64,000 nt of DNA from CAVXHQ01 sp963789535 (GTDB lineage: Bacteria > Pseudomonadota > Alphaproteobacteria > Rhodobacterales > Rhodobacteraceae). The stretch covers positions 62,001 through 126,000 of the forward strand of contig CAWBKU010000001.1 in the NCBI GenBank assembly GCA_963789535.1, in the 5' to 3' direction. Each line of letters opens with the position of its first letter. Position 1 is the first letter of the stretch. Position numbers and translations under genes: made by a program. Below, in pieces: positions 32,744 through 41,567 of this stretch. The notes under the pieces are model-generated. The model saw nothing but the letters and a program-made list of their open reading frames with translations. It did not search any database and had not been told where the DNA came from.

Positions 32744-32955
32744 GCCATGCTCCTCTTTGCGGCCCCTGCGACGGGCGTGGCGCAGGGCCGCGCCGCCGTC
32801 AACCCGGGTGCGGCAACCAATGCGGCCGGGTCGCGTTATCCGATAGCGACGCCCTGCACTTGCTTGGCATTCGCCCGCGCCCACATTACGAAGGCGCCGA
32901 AGCCCGGCGCGCCGCTATCGTGCCCGATCCCCGACAGACCCTCAAGGAGGCCCCG

Positions 32956-33462
32956 ATGGCCGAAATAAAAGATCCCGAGAACACCATCATCATGACCCTC
33001 AAGGGCGGCGAGGTGGTGATCGAGCTGCTGGCCGACATCGCGCCCAAGCATACCGAGCGGATGAAGGAACTGGCCCGCGCGGGCGCCTACGACAACGTCT
33101 GTTTCCACCGCGTCATCGACGGGTTCATGGCGCAGACCGGCGACGTGGCCAACGGCAACATGGAAAAGGACTTCAACATCCGCGCGGCCGGCACCGGCGG
33201 TTCGGACAAGCCCGATCTGCCTGCCGAGTTCTCGAAGCTGCCGCATGACCGCGGCACGATCGGGGCGGCACGCTCGTCGAGCCCGAACTCGGCCAACAGC
33301 CAGTTCTTCGTGAACTTCAAGGACAACCATTTCCTGAACAACCAGTACACGGTCTATGGCCGCGTCCTGTCGGGGATGGAGCATGTGGACGCCCTGACCC
33401 GGGGCGAGCCGCCGATGAACCCGGATCGCATGATCTCCGTAAAGGTAGCAGCAGATGCGTAA
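32956..33462 (+). CDS. Cytoplasmic cyclophilin-type peptidyl-prolyl isomerase
   Basis: 168 residues, no signal peptide. It isomerises peptide bonds before proline during folding. The cyclophilin core is complete: FHRVIDGFMAQTGDVANGN, LPAEFSKLPHDRGTIGAARS and NSANSQFFVNFKDNHFLNNQ. The start at 32956 follows AAGGAGG. Its last 8 nt overlap the start of the second cyclophilin gene, so the pair arose by tandem duplication or recruitment and is co-translated. Confidence 0.95.
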   Translation: MAEIKDPENTIIMTLKGGEVVIELLADIAPKHTERMKELARAGAYDNVCFHRVIDGFMAQTGDVANGNMEKDFNIRAAGTGGSDKPDLPAEFSKLPHDRGTIGAARSSSPNSANSQFFVNFKDNHFLNNQYTVYGRVLSGMEHVDALTRGEPPMNPDRMISVKVAADA

Positions 33463-34009
33463 CCTCCTCCTCTCCGCCGCCCTGACGTTCGGCGCGGCGA
33501 CCTCCGCCCTCGCCACCGGCCTCGAGATCGACGTCACCGGCGAGGCGAACGGCACGATCGCCATCGACCTGTTCGAGGACGTGGCCCCGCAGCACGTGGC
33601 GCAGATCACGGCACTTGCCGCGCAGGGCGCCTACGACGGCGTCGTGTTCCACCGCGTCATCGACGGCTTCATGGCGCAGACCGGCGACGTGCAGTTCGGG
33701 CTGGCCTCGGGCGACACCAGCCGTGCGGGCACCGGCGGCTCGGACCTGCCGGACCTGCCGGCCGAATTCTCGGACATCTCCTTCGACCGGGGCGTCGTCG
33801 GCATGGCGCGCTCGGCCGATCCGAACTCGGCCAACAGCCAGTTCTTCATCATGTTCGCGCCGGGCGAGTTCCTGAACGGGCAATATACCGTCGTCGGTCA
33901 GGTCACGTCGGGCCTCGACGTCCTCGACGCGATCAAGCGCGGTGCAGGCGCGAACGGCGAGGTGTCTGGCGCGCCGGACGTGATGGCGCAGGTCCGCGTC
34001 ACGCCCTGA
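33455..34009 (+). CDS. Periplasmic cyclophilin-type peptidyl-prolyl isomerase
   Basis: 184 residues. The N-terminal signal peptide (MRNLLLSAALTFGAATSALA) sends it to the periplasm. The catalytic core resembles the preceding gene (FHRVIDGFMAQTGDVQFG, LPAEFSDISFDRGVVGMARS, NSANSQFFIMFAPGEFLNGQ). It overlaps the cytoplasmic paralogue by 8 nt. Together they provide one isomerase on each side of the inner membrane. Confidence 0.95.
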   Translation: MRNLLLSAALTFGAATSALATGLEIDVTGEANGTIAIDLFEDVAPQHVAQITALAAQGAYDGVVFHRVIDGFMAQTGDVQFGLASGDTSRAGTGGSDLPDLPAEFSDISFDRGVVGMARSADPNSANSQFFIMFAPGEFLNGQYTVVGQVTSGLDVLDAIKRGAGANGEVSGAPDVMAQVRVTP

Positions 34010-34065
34010 TCGCGCCGCCGATGACGTCGATTGACACCTGACTGCCGCCCGGTCATCCGGGCGGC

Positions 34066-34983
34066 ATGGACCGCAAGCCCCACCTCGACCCCTTCGGCAT
34101 TACCGGCCTTATCGGCATGGCGCTGCTTTTGGCGTTCAATCAGGTGATCGTGCGGGTGGTGAACGACGGTTTGCAGCCGGTATTCTTCGCGGCACTCCGC
34201 TCGCTCGGCGCGACGCTGTGCATCTGGCTCTGGATCCGCTGGCGCGGCCTGCCGCTGGTGCGCCCGGACCGCGCGATGCTGGGCCTCGGTCTCGGGATCG
34301 GCGCGCTCTTCGGGTTCGAGTTCCTGCTGCTGTTCATCGCCCTCGATCTGACGACGGTGGCGCGCTCGTCGATCCTGCTCAATTCGATGCCGGTCTGGCT
34401 CGCCATCGGCGCGCATTTCGTCCTGCCCGGTGACCGGTTGTCGGCGCGCAAGGCGCTGGGCCTCGCGCTCGCCATGGCCGGGGTGGTGCTGGCGCTGTCG
34501 GGCAAACGCGGCGGCGAGGCGTCGCTGCTCGGCGATGCGCTGGCGCTGGCGGCCTCGGTCTGCTGGGCCGGGATCGCGCTGATGGCGCGCGGCACCCGTC
34601 TGCGCGAGGTGCGCCCCGAGGTGCAATTGCTGTGGCAGGTGGCGGTTTCGGGGCCGGTCCTGCTGATCGCGGCCTTCTTCTTCGGCCCCTTCGTGCGCGA
34701 TCTCGTGCCGCTGCACATTGCGGGCCTGCTGTTCCAGATCGTCGTCGTGGTGAGCGCCGGGTTCATCTTCTGGCTCTGGCTCTTGTCGATCTATCCCGCC
34801 TCGGGCGTGGCGTCGTTCGGCTTCCTGTCGCCGGTGTTCGGCGTGGCGCTGGGCTGGGCGCTGCTGTCCGAAGAGGTGGGCGTGACGCTCATCGCGGCGC
34901 TGGCGCTGGTGGCGGCGGGTCTCGTGCTGATCAACCGACCGGCGCGGGTGCGACCGGAACCGTTCGCGCCAGCGGGCGGTTGA
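34066..34983 (+). CDS. EamA-family (DMT) permease
   Basis: 305 residues with about ten hydrophobic segments in two EamA repeats. The first repeat begins at GITGLIGMALLLAFNQVIVR and the second at LLGDALALAASVCWAGIALM. TVARSSILLNSMPVWLAI and YPASGVASFGFLSPVFGVAL are typical family stretches. Such proteins export or import small metabolites; no substrate can be inferred. It is followed 29 nt later by the YihY gene. Confidence 0.9.
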   Translation: MDRKPHLDPFGITGLIGMALLLAFNQVIVRVVNDGLQPVFFAALRSLGATLCIWLWIRWRGLPLVRPDRAMLGLGLGIGALFGFEFLLLFIALDLTTVARSSILLNSMPVWLAIGAHFVLPGDRLSARKALGLALAMAGVVLALSGKRGGEASLLGDALALAASVCWAGIALMARGTRLREVRPEVQLLWQVAVSGPVLLIAAFFFGPFVRDLVPLHIAGLLFQIVVVVSAGFIFWLWLLSIYPASGVASFGFLSPVFGVALGWALLSEEVGVTLIAALALVAAGLVLINRPARVRPEPFAPAGG

Positions 34984-35012
34984 GGAAGGACAGCCCCAGC
35001 AGGAAACGCCAG

Positions 35013-35975
35013 ATGCCCGACCGCGCCGCCCATCCCAAGGACATTTCCCCGACCGGCTGGCTCGCCCTGACGCGTCGCGTGTTCAGGGAGGTGGGGGCCG
35101 ACCACGTCGGCCTCGTGGCGGCGGGATGTGCGTTCTACGGTCTGTTGGCGATCTTTCCCGGTCTCGTGGCGCTGATGGCCGTCGGCGGTCTGGTCATCGA
35201 CCCCGAAACGGTCGTGGCACAGTTCGAGTCCGTTGCCAGCCTGTTGCCGGCCGAGGCCGCCTCCATCCTCCTCGATCAGGCCCGCTCGGTCGCGGGCGCG
35301 GGCAGCGGTGGTCTGGGGCTGGCGGCGCTCATCGGCATCGCGACGGCATTCTATTCGGCCAGTTCCGGGGTGGCCGCGATGATCGAGGGGCTGAACCTTG
35401 CCTATGACGTCGAGGAGAAACGCGGGTTCTTTGCCCTGCTGGGGCAGAAGTTCCTGCTGACGCTGGGGATGATCGGGGGCGCACTGCTCGTCGTTGCTCT
35501 CCTCGCGATCTTTCCCGTGGCGCTGGCGTTCGTGCCGCTGGGCGAGACGCTGTCGGGTCTGTTGTCCCTGCTGCGCTGGCCCCTGCTGTTCCTCATCGTG
35601 ATCGGCGGTCTTGCGATCCTGTACCGCTATGGCCCGTCGCGCCCGACGGCACGGTGGCGCTGGATCACGCCCGGCGCCGTGATCGCGACGGCGCTCTGGC
35701 TGGTCGGCTCGATCGGCTTTGCGTTCTACGTCCGGAACTTCGGCAGCTACAACGAGACCTTCGGGGCGCTGGGCGGTGTCATCGTCCTGCTGATGTGGCT
35801 GTGGCTGTCGTCCTATATCGTCCTGCTGGGGGCCGAGTTCGACGCCGAGATCGAGGCGCAGGGCAAGCTCGATCCCGCGCCCGCCACCACCGATCCCGAC
35901 GCGACCGGTTCGGACGAGCTTGCGCGGTTGCGGGCACGCGACCCGATCCCCGGCGACGAGCGGGTCGCGACCTGA
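35013..35975 (+). CDS. YihY/BrkB-family membrane protein
   Basis: 320 residues with six hydrophobic segments. The family start is AGCAFYGLLAIFPGLVALMA. FYSASSGVAAMIEGLNLAYD, RYGPSRPTARWRWITPGAVI, SYNETFGALGGVIVLLMWLW and LLGAEFDAEIE follow. Once called ribonuclease BN, this family is now considered a membrane protein of uncertain function, possibly a transporter. The start at 35013 follows AGGA; the acidic C-terminal tail is cytoplasmic. Confidence 0.93.
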   Translation: MPDRAAHPKDISPTGWLALTRRVFREVGADHVGLVAAGCAFYGLLAIFPGLVALMAVGGLVIDPETVVAQFESVASLLPAEAASILLDQARSVAGAGSGGLGLAALIGIATAFYSASSGVAAMIEGLNLAYDVEEKRGFFALLGQKFLLTLGMIGGALLVVALLAIFPVALAFVPLGETLSGLLSLLRWPLLFLIVIGGLAILYRYGPSRPTARWRWITPGAVIATALWLVGSIGFAFYVRNFGSYNETFGALGGVIVLLMWLWLSSYIVLLGAEFDAEIEAQGKLDPAPATTDPDATGSDELARLRARDPIPGDERVAT

Positions 35976-36044
35976 CCGACGTCTGAAAACGTAAGAAAGT
36001 TGCGTTCCATGCCCTGCCTGCGTCACTTTCTCCGCTGCAGGCGG

Positions 36045-36074
36045 TTGACGTCGGCGCGCGGGCAGGCATAAAGT
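36045..36074 (+). promoter_or_regulatory. Promoter of ilvI-ilvH
   Basis: TTGACG (36045-36050) is followed after 16-18 nt by CATAAA/TAAAGT (36067-36074). The inferred start point near 36081 lies about 20 nt before the leader peptide ATG. Confidence 0.6.
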
Positions 36075-36101
36075 CCCGCGACTCGAACAGGACCGCCTCC
36101 C

Positions 36102-36149
36102 ATGCCGCTCGTCGTACGGATTGCCGAAAGTCAGCGCATGGGCCTCTGA
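36102..36149 (+). CDS. ilv leader peptide
   Basis: A 15-codon ORF, MPLVVRIAESQRMGL, lies between the promoter and the attenuator. Five of the 15 residues are Leu, Val or Ile (Leu3, Val4, Val5, Ile7, Leu15), the end products of the pathway. AGGA lies about 12 nt before the ATG. Ribosome stalling at the early Leu-Val-Val-Ile codons when charged tRNAs are scarce would control the terminator at 36176-36200. Confidence 0.7.
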   Translation: MPLVVRIAESQRMGL

Positions 36150-36200
36150 GAGGTTGACCAGACAGGTTCCCATGCGCCCCCGAAGATCGGGGGCTTTTTT
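36134..36200 (+). promoter_or_regulatory. ilvIH attenuator: antiterminator arm and intrinsic terminator
   Basis: The terminator is a perfect 8-bp stem (GCCCCCGA 36176-36183, loop AGA, TCGGGGGC 36187-36194) followed by six T. Upstream, GCGCATGGG (36134-36142, inside the leader ORF) pairs perfectly with CCCATGCGC (36169-36177), whose end overlaps the terminator arm by two bases. A short CCTC/GAGG hairpin (36143-36153) can compete. The arrangement fits translational attenuation. Confidence 0.75.
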
Positions 36201-36240
36201 ATGCCCGCCACCCCAGACCGCGCCAGATCAGGAACACAAG

Positions 36241-38046
<1,806 letters not shown>

Positions 38047-38068
38047 GGCGTTCGACCGCCTGCGCGGG

Positions 38069-38114
38069 CGAACTTTTACAAAAAGTTCGACGACGAAGTT
38101 TTTGAAAAACTTCG
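38069..38114. repeat. Two tandem palindromes between ilvI and ilvH
   Basis: CGAACTTTT (38069-38077), ACA, AAAAGTTCG (38081-38089) is followed five bases later by CGAAGTTTTT (38094-38103), G, AAAAACTTCG (38105-38114) and TTT. The arms of the two are alike. The second resembles an intrinsic terminator, so it may lower ilvH transcription or protect ilvI mRNA. Confidence 0.7.
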
Positions 38115-38198
38115 TTTCCCGCGCCGTCGGCAGCGCGCCGGATCCAGCCAATGCGCCTATCGTGCCGAGAGAACGAAGAGAGAATCGAAAGAAACGCC

Positions 38199-38768
38199 AT
38201 GCCCCCCCTGAAGATCACCAAAGGTGCGACGTCCCATTCCGCCTACAACCTGCGCGACCCGAACGAAGAGGGGATCGAGCGGCATACCCTCGCCGTTCTG
38301 GTCGAGAACGAGCCCGGTGTGCTGGCGCGGGTCATCGGCCTGTTTTCCGGGCGCGGCTATAATATCGAGAGCCTGACGGTCGCCGAAGTCGACCACGAGG
38401 GGCACCGCAGCCGGATCAACATCGTGACCTCCGGCACGCCGCACATCATCGACCAGATCATCGCGCAGCTTGGCCGGATCGTGCCGGTCTACGAGGTGCA
38501 CGACCTGACGGCGGAGGGGGCCGCCGTCGAGCGGGAACTGGGGCTGTTCAAGGTGGCGGGCACGGGCGAGAAGCGGGTAGAGGCGCTGCGGCTGGCGGAT
38601 ATCTTTCGCGCCAATGTGGTCGATTCGACGCTCACCAGTTTCGTGTTCGAGATCACCGGGACCAGCGAGAAGCTCGACGCCTTCGCCGATCTGATGCGGC
38701 CCCTCGGCCTGATCGAACTGGCGCGTACCGGCGTCGCGGCGCTGCGGCGCGGCGAAGCGAAGATGTAG
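38199..38768 (+). CDS. ilvH: Acetolactate synthase small (regulatory) subunit
   Basis: 189 residues. It activates the large subunit and mediates valine feedback. The ACT domain starts ERHTLAVLVENEPGVLARVI and continues LFSGRGYNIESLTVAEVD; the C-terminal domain contains GTGEKRVEALRLADIFRANV and LARTGVAALRRGE. The start at 38199 is chosen because the homologous region starts there; the ribosome site is poor (GAAAGAAACGCC), and an ATG at 38151 is an alternative. It is also called ilvN. Confidence 0.95.
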   Translation: MPPLKITKGATSHSAYNLRDPNEEGIERHTLAVLVENEPGVLARVIGLFSGRGYNIESLTVAEVDHEGHRSRINIVTSGTPHIIDQIIAQLGRIVPVYEVHDLTAEGAAVERELGLFKVAGTGEKRVEALRLADIFRANVVDSTLTSFVFEITGTSEKLDAFADLMRPLGLIELARTGVAALRRGEAKM

Positions 38769-38790
38769 GGATGCCGGGGCGACGGCCCCC

Positions 38791-38872
38791 GTGATTGCGC
38801 CGGGGCGGCGGACCGTTTGAGTGCGCCGGGGCGGCGGTCCTTGTGATTGCGCCGGGGCGGCGCGGGAGGAGC
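38791..38872. repeat. 26-bp tandem repeat, three copies
   Basis: The core TGCGCCGGGGCGGCG starts at 38796, 38822 and 38848, a strict 26-bp period, with variable bases between. It fills the gap between convergent ilvH and the EF-hand gene. Confidence 0.7.
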
Positions 38873-38892
38873 GGCCGCCCCGGACACGAGGC

Positions 38893-39168
38893 CTAGCCGT
38901 CCGAGGGCGCGATCAGCCCGGCGGCAATGGCATCGGCCACCTCTGCGGAATCGAGGACGCCGTCACCCGAGGCATCCATCACGGTGAACCCCTCCGACGT
39001 CAGGTCGGGATAGCCCACGATCAGTTCGGCATAGCTCAACAGGCCGTCGCCGTTGGCATCGAGTGCCGCGTCGACGCCCTGTGCCGCGAGCGGCAGCGCG
39101 AGGAACCCCAGAACGGTCGCGAGTGGCAGGACGCGGGGAAAAGCCAGGGTGGTGGGACGGGAAGTCAT
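38893..39168 (-). CDS. Small secreted EF-hand protein
   Basis: 91 residues. A signal peptide (about residues 1-30, hydrophobic LPLATVLGFLALPLAAQ) leads to a mature protein of about 60 residues with two calcium-binding loops, DANGDGLLSYAEL and DASGDGVLDSAEV. Such proteins may bind calcium in the periplasm or outside. AAGGAG stands 7 nt before the ATG at 39168; the longer frame upstream is an artefact. It is convergent with ilvH and divergent from the nucleoside hydrolase gene. Confidence 0.9.
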   Translation of the reverse strand: MTSRPTTLAFPRVLPLATVLGFLALPLAAQGVDAALDANGDGLLSYAELIVGYPDLTSEGFTVMDASGDGVLDSAEVADAIAAGLIAPSDG

Positions 39169-39487
39169 TGCAGTCTCCTTGCTGAGATACGAAGGCAATG
39201 GTGCCTTCCGGGGCACCATTGCCGCGGCGTCCCCGCGCTGCCACGGGCGCCGGTTCGCCGCGCCGATCTGGGCCGGACACTGCCGGATAGGGCCGTCGCC
39301 GCGTGCGCCAAACCGCCCAGGTCCGGCGCTCGCCCGCCGATCGGCGACAAGTCTCCGGTGTCCGGCCCTCCGACCGGCAGGGCGCCGCCCGAACGGCATG
39401 GCTGGACGGCGCGGCCCGGCTCTGTCTTTGTAACGCTCACGCGGCGGCGATGCCCGGCGCGCTTGGACACCCGGGGGGGGGGGGACG
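39169..39487. other. Divergent intergenic region with a 12-G tract
   Basis: A 319-nt region between the EF-hand and nucleoside hydrolase genes. I see no gene in it. It must hold both promoters, but no convincing -35/-10 pair stands out. A run of 12 G (39473-39484) ends 3 nt before the nucleoside hydrolase ATG and occupies the ribosome-binding position. Confidence 0.7.
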
Positions 39488-40447
39488 ATGGCAGGGCAGA
39501 CCGACGCGGCGACGCCGCGCAAGATCATCATCGACACCGACCCGGGACAGGACGACGGCGTGGCGATCCTGCTGGCATTCGCGTCGCCCGAACTCGAGGT
39601 GCTGGGCATTACGACGGTGGCGGGCAACGTGCCGCTGCCGCTCACGTCGCGCAATGCGCGGATGGTCTGCGAACTGGCGGGGCGTCCGGACGTGGCGGTC
39701 TTTGCGGGATGCGACCGGCCCATGGCGCGGCCGCTGCGCACCGGCGAGCATGTCCATGGCAAGACCGGCCTCGACGGTGCCGACCTGCCCGAACCCGCGA
39801 TGGAATTGCGCGACGGTCACGCCGTCGATTTCATCGTCGAGACGCTGCGGCGCGAACCGCCGGGCACCGTGACGCTCTGCACGCTCGCCCCGCTCACCAA
39901 TATCGCCACCGCGTTCCGGCGCGCGCCCGACATCATCCCGCGCGTGGCACGGATCGTCATGATGGGCGGCGCCTATTTCGAGGTGGGCAACATCACCCCC
40001 ACGGCCGAATTCAACATCTTCGTCGACCCCGAGGCGGCGAAGATCGTCGTTGGCGCCGGGTGCCCGCTGGTGATCTGCCCGCTGGATCTGACGCATCAGG
40101 TGCTGGTCACGGCACCGCGCAACGCGGCCTTTCACGCTCTGGGAACGCCGGTGGGCCGCACCATTTCGGGCTGGACCAACTTTTTCGAGCGGTTCGACCT
40201 TCAGAAATACGGCTCGGAGGGGGCGCCGCTGCACGACCCGACGGTGATCGGCTGGCTGCTGTGGCCCGACCTATTTACCGGGCGCGAGATCAACGTCGAG
40301 ATCGAGACCGAAGGGGCGCTCACGCTGGGGATGATGGTCGCGGACTGGTGGCGGGTCAGCGGGCGGGCGGCGAATGCGACGTTCCTGCGCGGCATCGACG
40401 CGGAGGCGTTCTTTGCGCGCCTGACCGAGCGTCTGGGACATCTGTGA
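39488..40447 (+). CDS. Inosine-uridine type nucleoside hydrolase
   Basis: 319 residues. It hydrolyses the N-glycosidic bond of ribonucleosides for salvage. The calcium-binding aspartate cluster IIIDTDPGQDDGVAILLA is at residues 13-30. MMGGAYFEVGNITPTAEFNI and the basal LTLGMMVADW are typical. There is no normal Shine-Dalgarno; a G12 run ends 3 nt before the ATG. Its stop overlaps the GTG start of the next gene. The real substrate (purine, pyrimidine or other riboside) cannot be told. Confidence 0.93.
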   Translation: MAGQTDAATPRKIIIDTDPGQDDGVAILLAFASPELEVLGITTVAGNVPLPLTSRNARMVCELAGRPDVAVFAGCDRPMARPLRTGEHVHGKTGLDGADLPEPAMELRDGHAVDFIVETLRREPPGTVTLCTLAPLTNIATAFRRAPDIIPRVARIVMMGGAYFEVGNITPTAEFNIFVDPEAAKIVVGAGCPLVICPLDLTHQVLVTAPRNAAFHALGTPVGRTISGWTNFFERFDLQKYGSEGAPLHDPTVIGWLLWPDLFTGREINVEIETEGALTLGMMVADWWRVSGRAANATFLRGIDAEAFFARLTERLGHL

Positions 40448-40896
40448 CGACGGCCATCACGCTGGCGGGCATGGCGCATCTGCCGCAGGTCGGCGCGCTT
40501 GTCGCGCGGCGCCGGGCCGAGGCGACGGGCGGCGAGGCCGACGCGGTGACGGGCGAGGCGCTGGCCGAACCGCTGTTGCAGGGCGGGCCGGAGGGGGCGA
40601 TCTGGCTGATCGGGCCGGATCGGGCGCCGCTGGGCTATGTCGCGGTGACGTTCGGCTGGGATTGGACGGGGGCGGTGCGGACCGCGACGGTCGAGGATGT
40701 CTATGTGCGCGACACGGTCCGGCGCCGCGGCATCGGGCGCGAGGTGCTGCACGCGGTCGCGGTCTCGCTCCGGCGCGGCGGGATCGGCGGTATCTACGCG
40801 AAGATCGCGGCGCAGGACGTTGTCGGAAAAGAGTTTTGTGTCGGATCGGGTTTTGGCGTCACGGACGGTGCGGTGACGCTGAGCGAAACCCGGTAG
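40444..40896 (+). CDS. GNAT-family acetyltransferase
   Basis: 150 residues from a GTG that overlaps the nucleoside hydrolase stop (GTGA). GNAT proteins acetylate amines with acetyl-CoA. Motif A is VEDVYVRDTVRRRGIGREVL, where RRRGIG forms the CoA pyrophosphate loop. KEFCVGSGFGVTDGAVTLSE ends the fold. The substrate is unknown; coupling with the hydrolase suggests a shared regulation rather than a shared pathway. Confidence 0.88.
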   Translation: MTTAITLAGMAHLPQVGALVARRRAEATGGEADAVTGEALAEPLLQGGPEGAIWLIGPDRAPLGYVAVTFGWDWTGAVRTATVEDVYVRDTVRRRGIGREVLHAVAVSLRRGGIGGIYAKIAAQDVVGKEFCVGSGFGVTDGAVTLSETR

Positions 40897-40916
40897 CCGG
40901 GGCCCTGTCGCCGGTC

Positions 40917-41558
40917 CTACACGCCGGTTCCCTGCAACACCCCATGCTCCATCGCATAGCGGGTGAGGCCCGCGGTCGACGAGATCCCGAGCTTGCGCCG
41001 GATGTTCTGACGGTGCGTCTCGACGGTGCGCACGGAAATCGACAGGTCCGCCGCCACGTCCTTGTTGGATTTGCCGCGCGCCAGTTGCAGAAGGATCGTC
41101 TGCTCGCGCCCGGTCAGCGGTTCGCGCCCGTCCTGCGTGCGCGGCGTCAGCGATCCCTTGGCGCCGGTGCAAAGATACCGCTCGCCCCGCATCACCGCGT
41201 CGATGGCAGTGCGGATTTCTTCGGTCGGCACGTCCTTGAGGACATAGCCCATCGCCCCGTGCGCCAGCGCGGCGCCGATATATTCCGAACTGTCGTGCAT
41301 CGACAGGATCAGGATGCGGGTGTCGGGCGCGCGTTCGAGGATGATCTCGGTCGCGGGCAGGCCGCCGAGGACGGGCATGTTCAGGTCGAGCAGCACCACG
41401 TCGGGCCGCAGCGCCTCGATCCGGTCGACCGCCTCCTGTCCGTTGGTCAGGGTCGCGACCACCTCGATGTCGTCATAGGTCTCGAGGATCGCCTCGATCC
41501 CCTCGGCGACCATCGGGTGATCGTCGACCACCAGCACCCTGATCCGTTCGTCCGCCAT
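40917..41558 (-). CDS. NarL/FixJ-family response regulator
   Basis: 213 residues. The receiver domain (RVLVVDDHPMVAEGIEAILE) has its phosphoryl acceptor Asp58 in DVVLLDLNMP. The C-terminal LuxR-type helix-turn-helix reads LTGREQTILLQLARGKSNKD and VAADLSISVRTVETHRQNIR. It lies 9 nt after the kinase gene in the same operon. Because the pair is divergent from the TRAP transporter genes, it probably activates them. Confidence 0.95.
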   Translation of the reverse strand: MADERIRVLVVDDHPMVAEGIEAILETYDDIEVVATLTNGQEAVDRIEALRPDVVLLDLNMPVLGGLPATEIILERAPDTRILILSMHDSSEYIGAALAHGAMGYVLKDVPTEEIRTAIDAVMRGERYLCTGAKGSLTPRTQDGREPLTGREQTILLQLARGKSNKDVAADLSISVRTVETHRQNIRRKLGISSTAGLTRYAMEHGVLQGTGV

Positions 41559-41567
41559 CGTTCTTTC

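Noticed and set aside
38791..38872. CRISPR array
   Set aside because: Only three short GC-rich units with 26-bp period and almost no spacer; no cas genes in the window.
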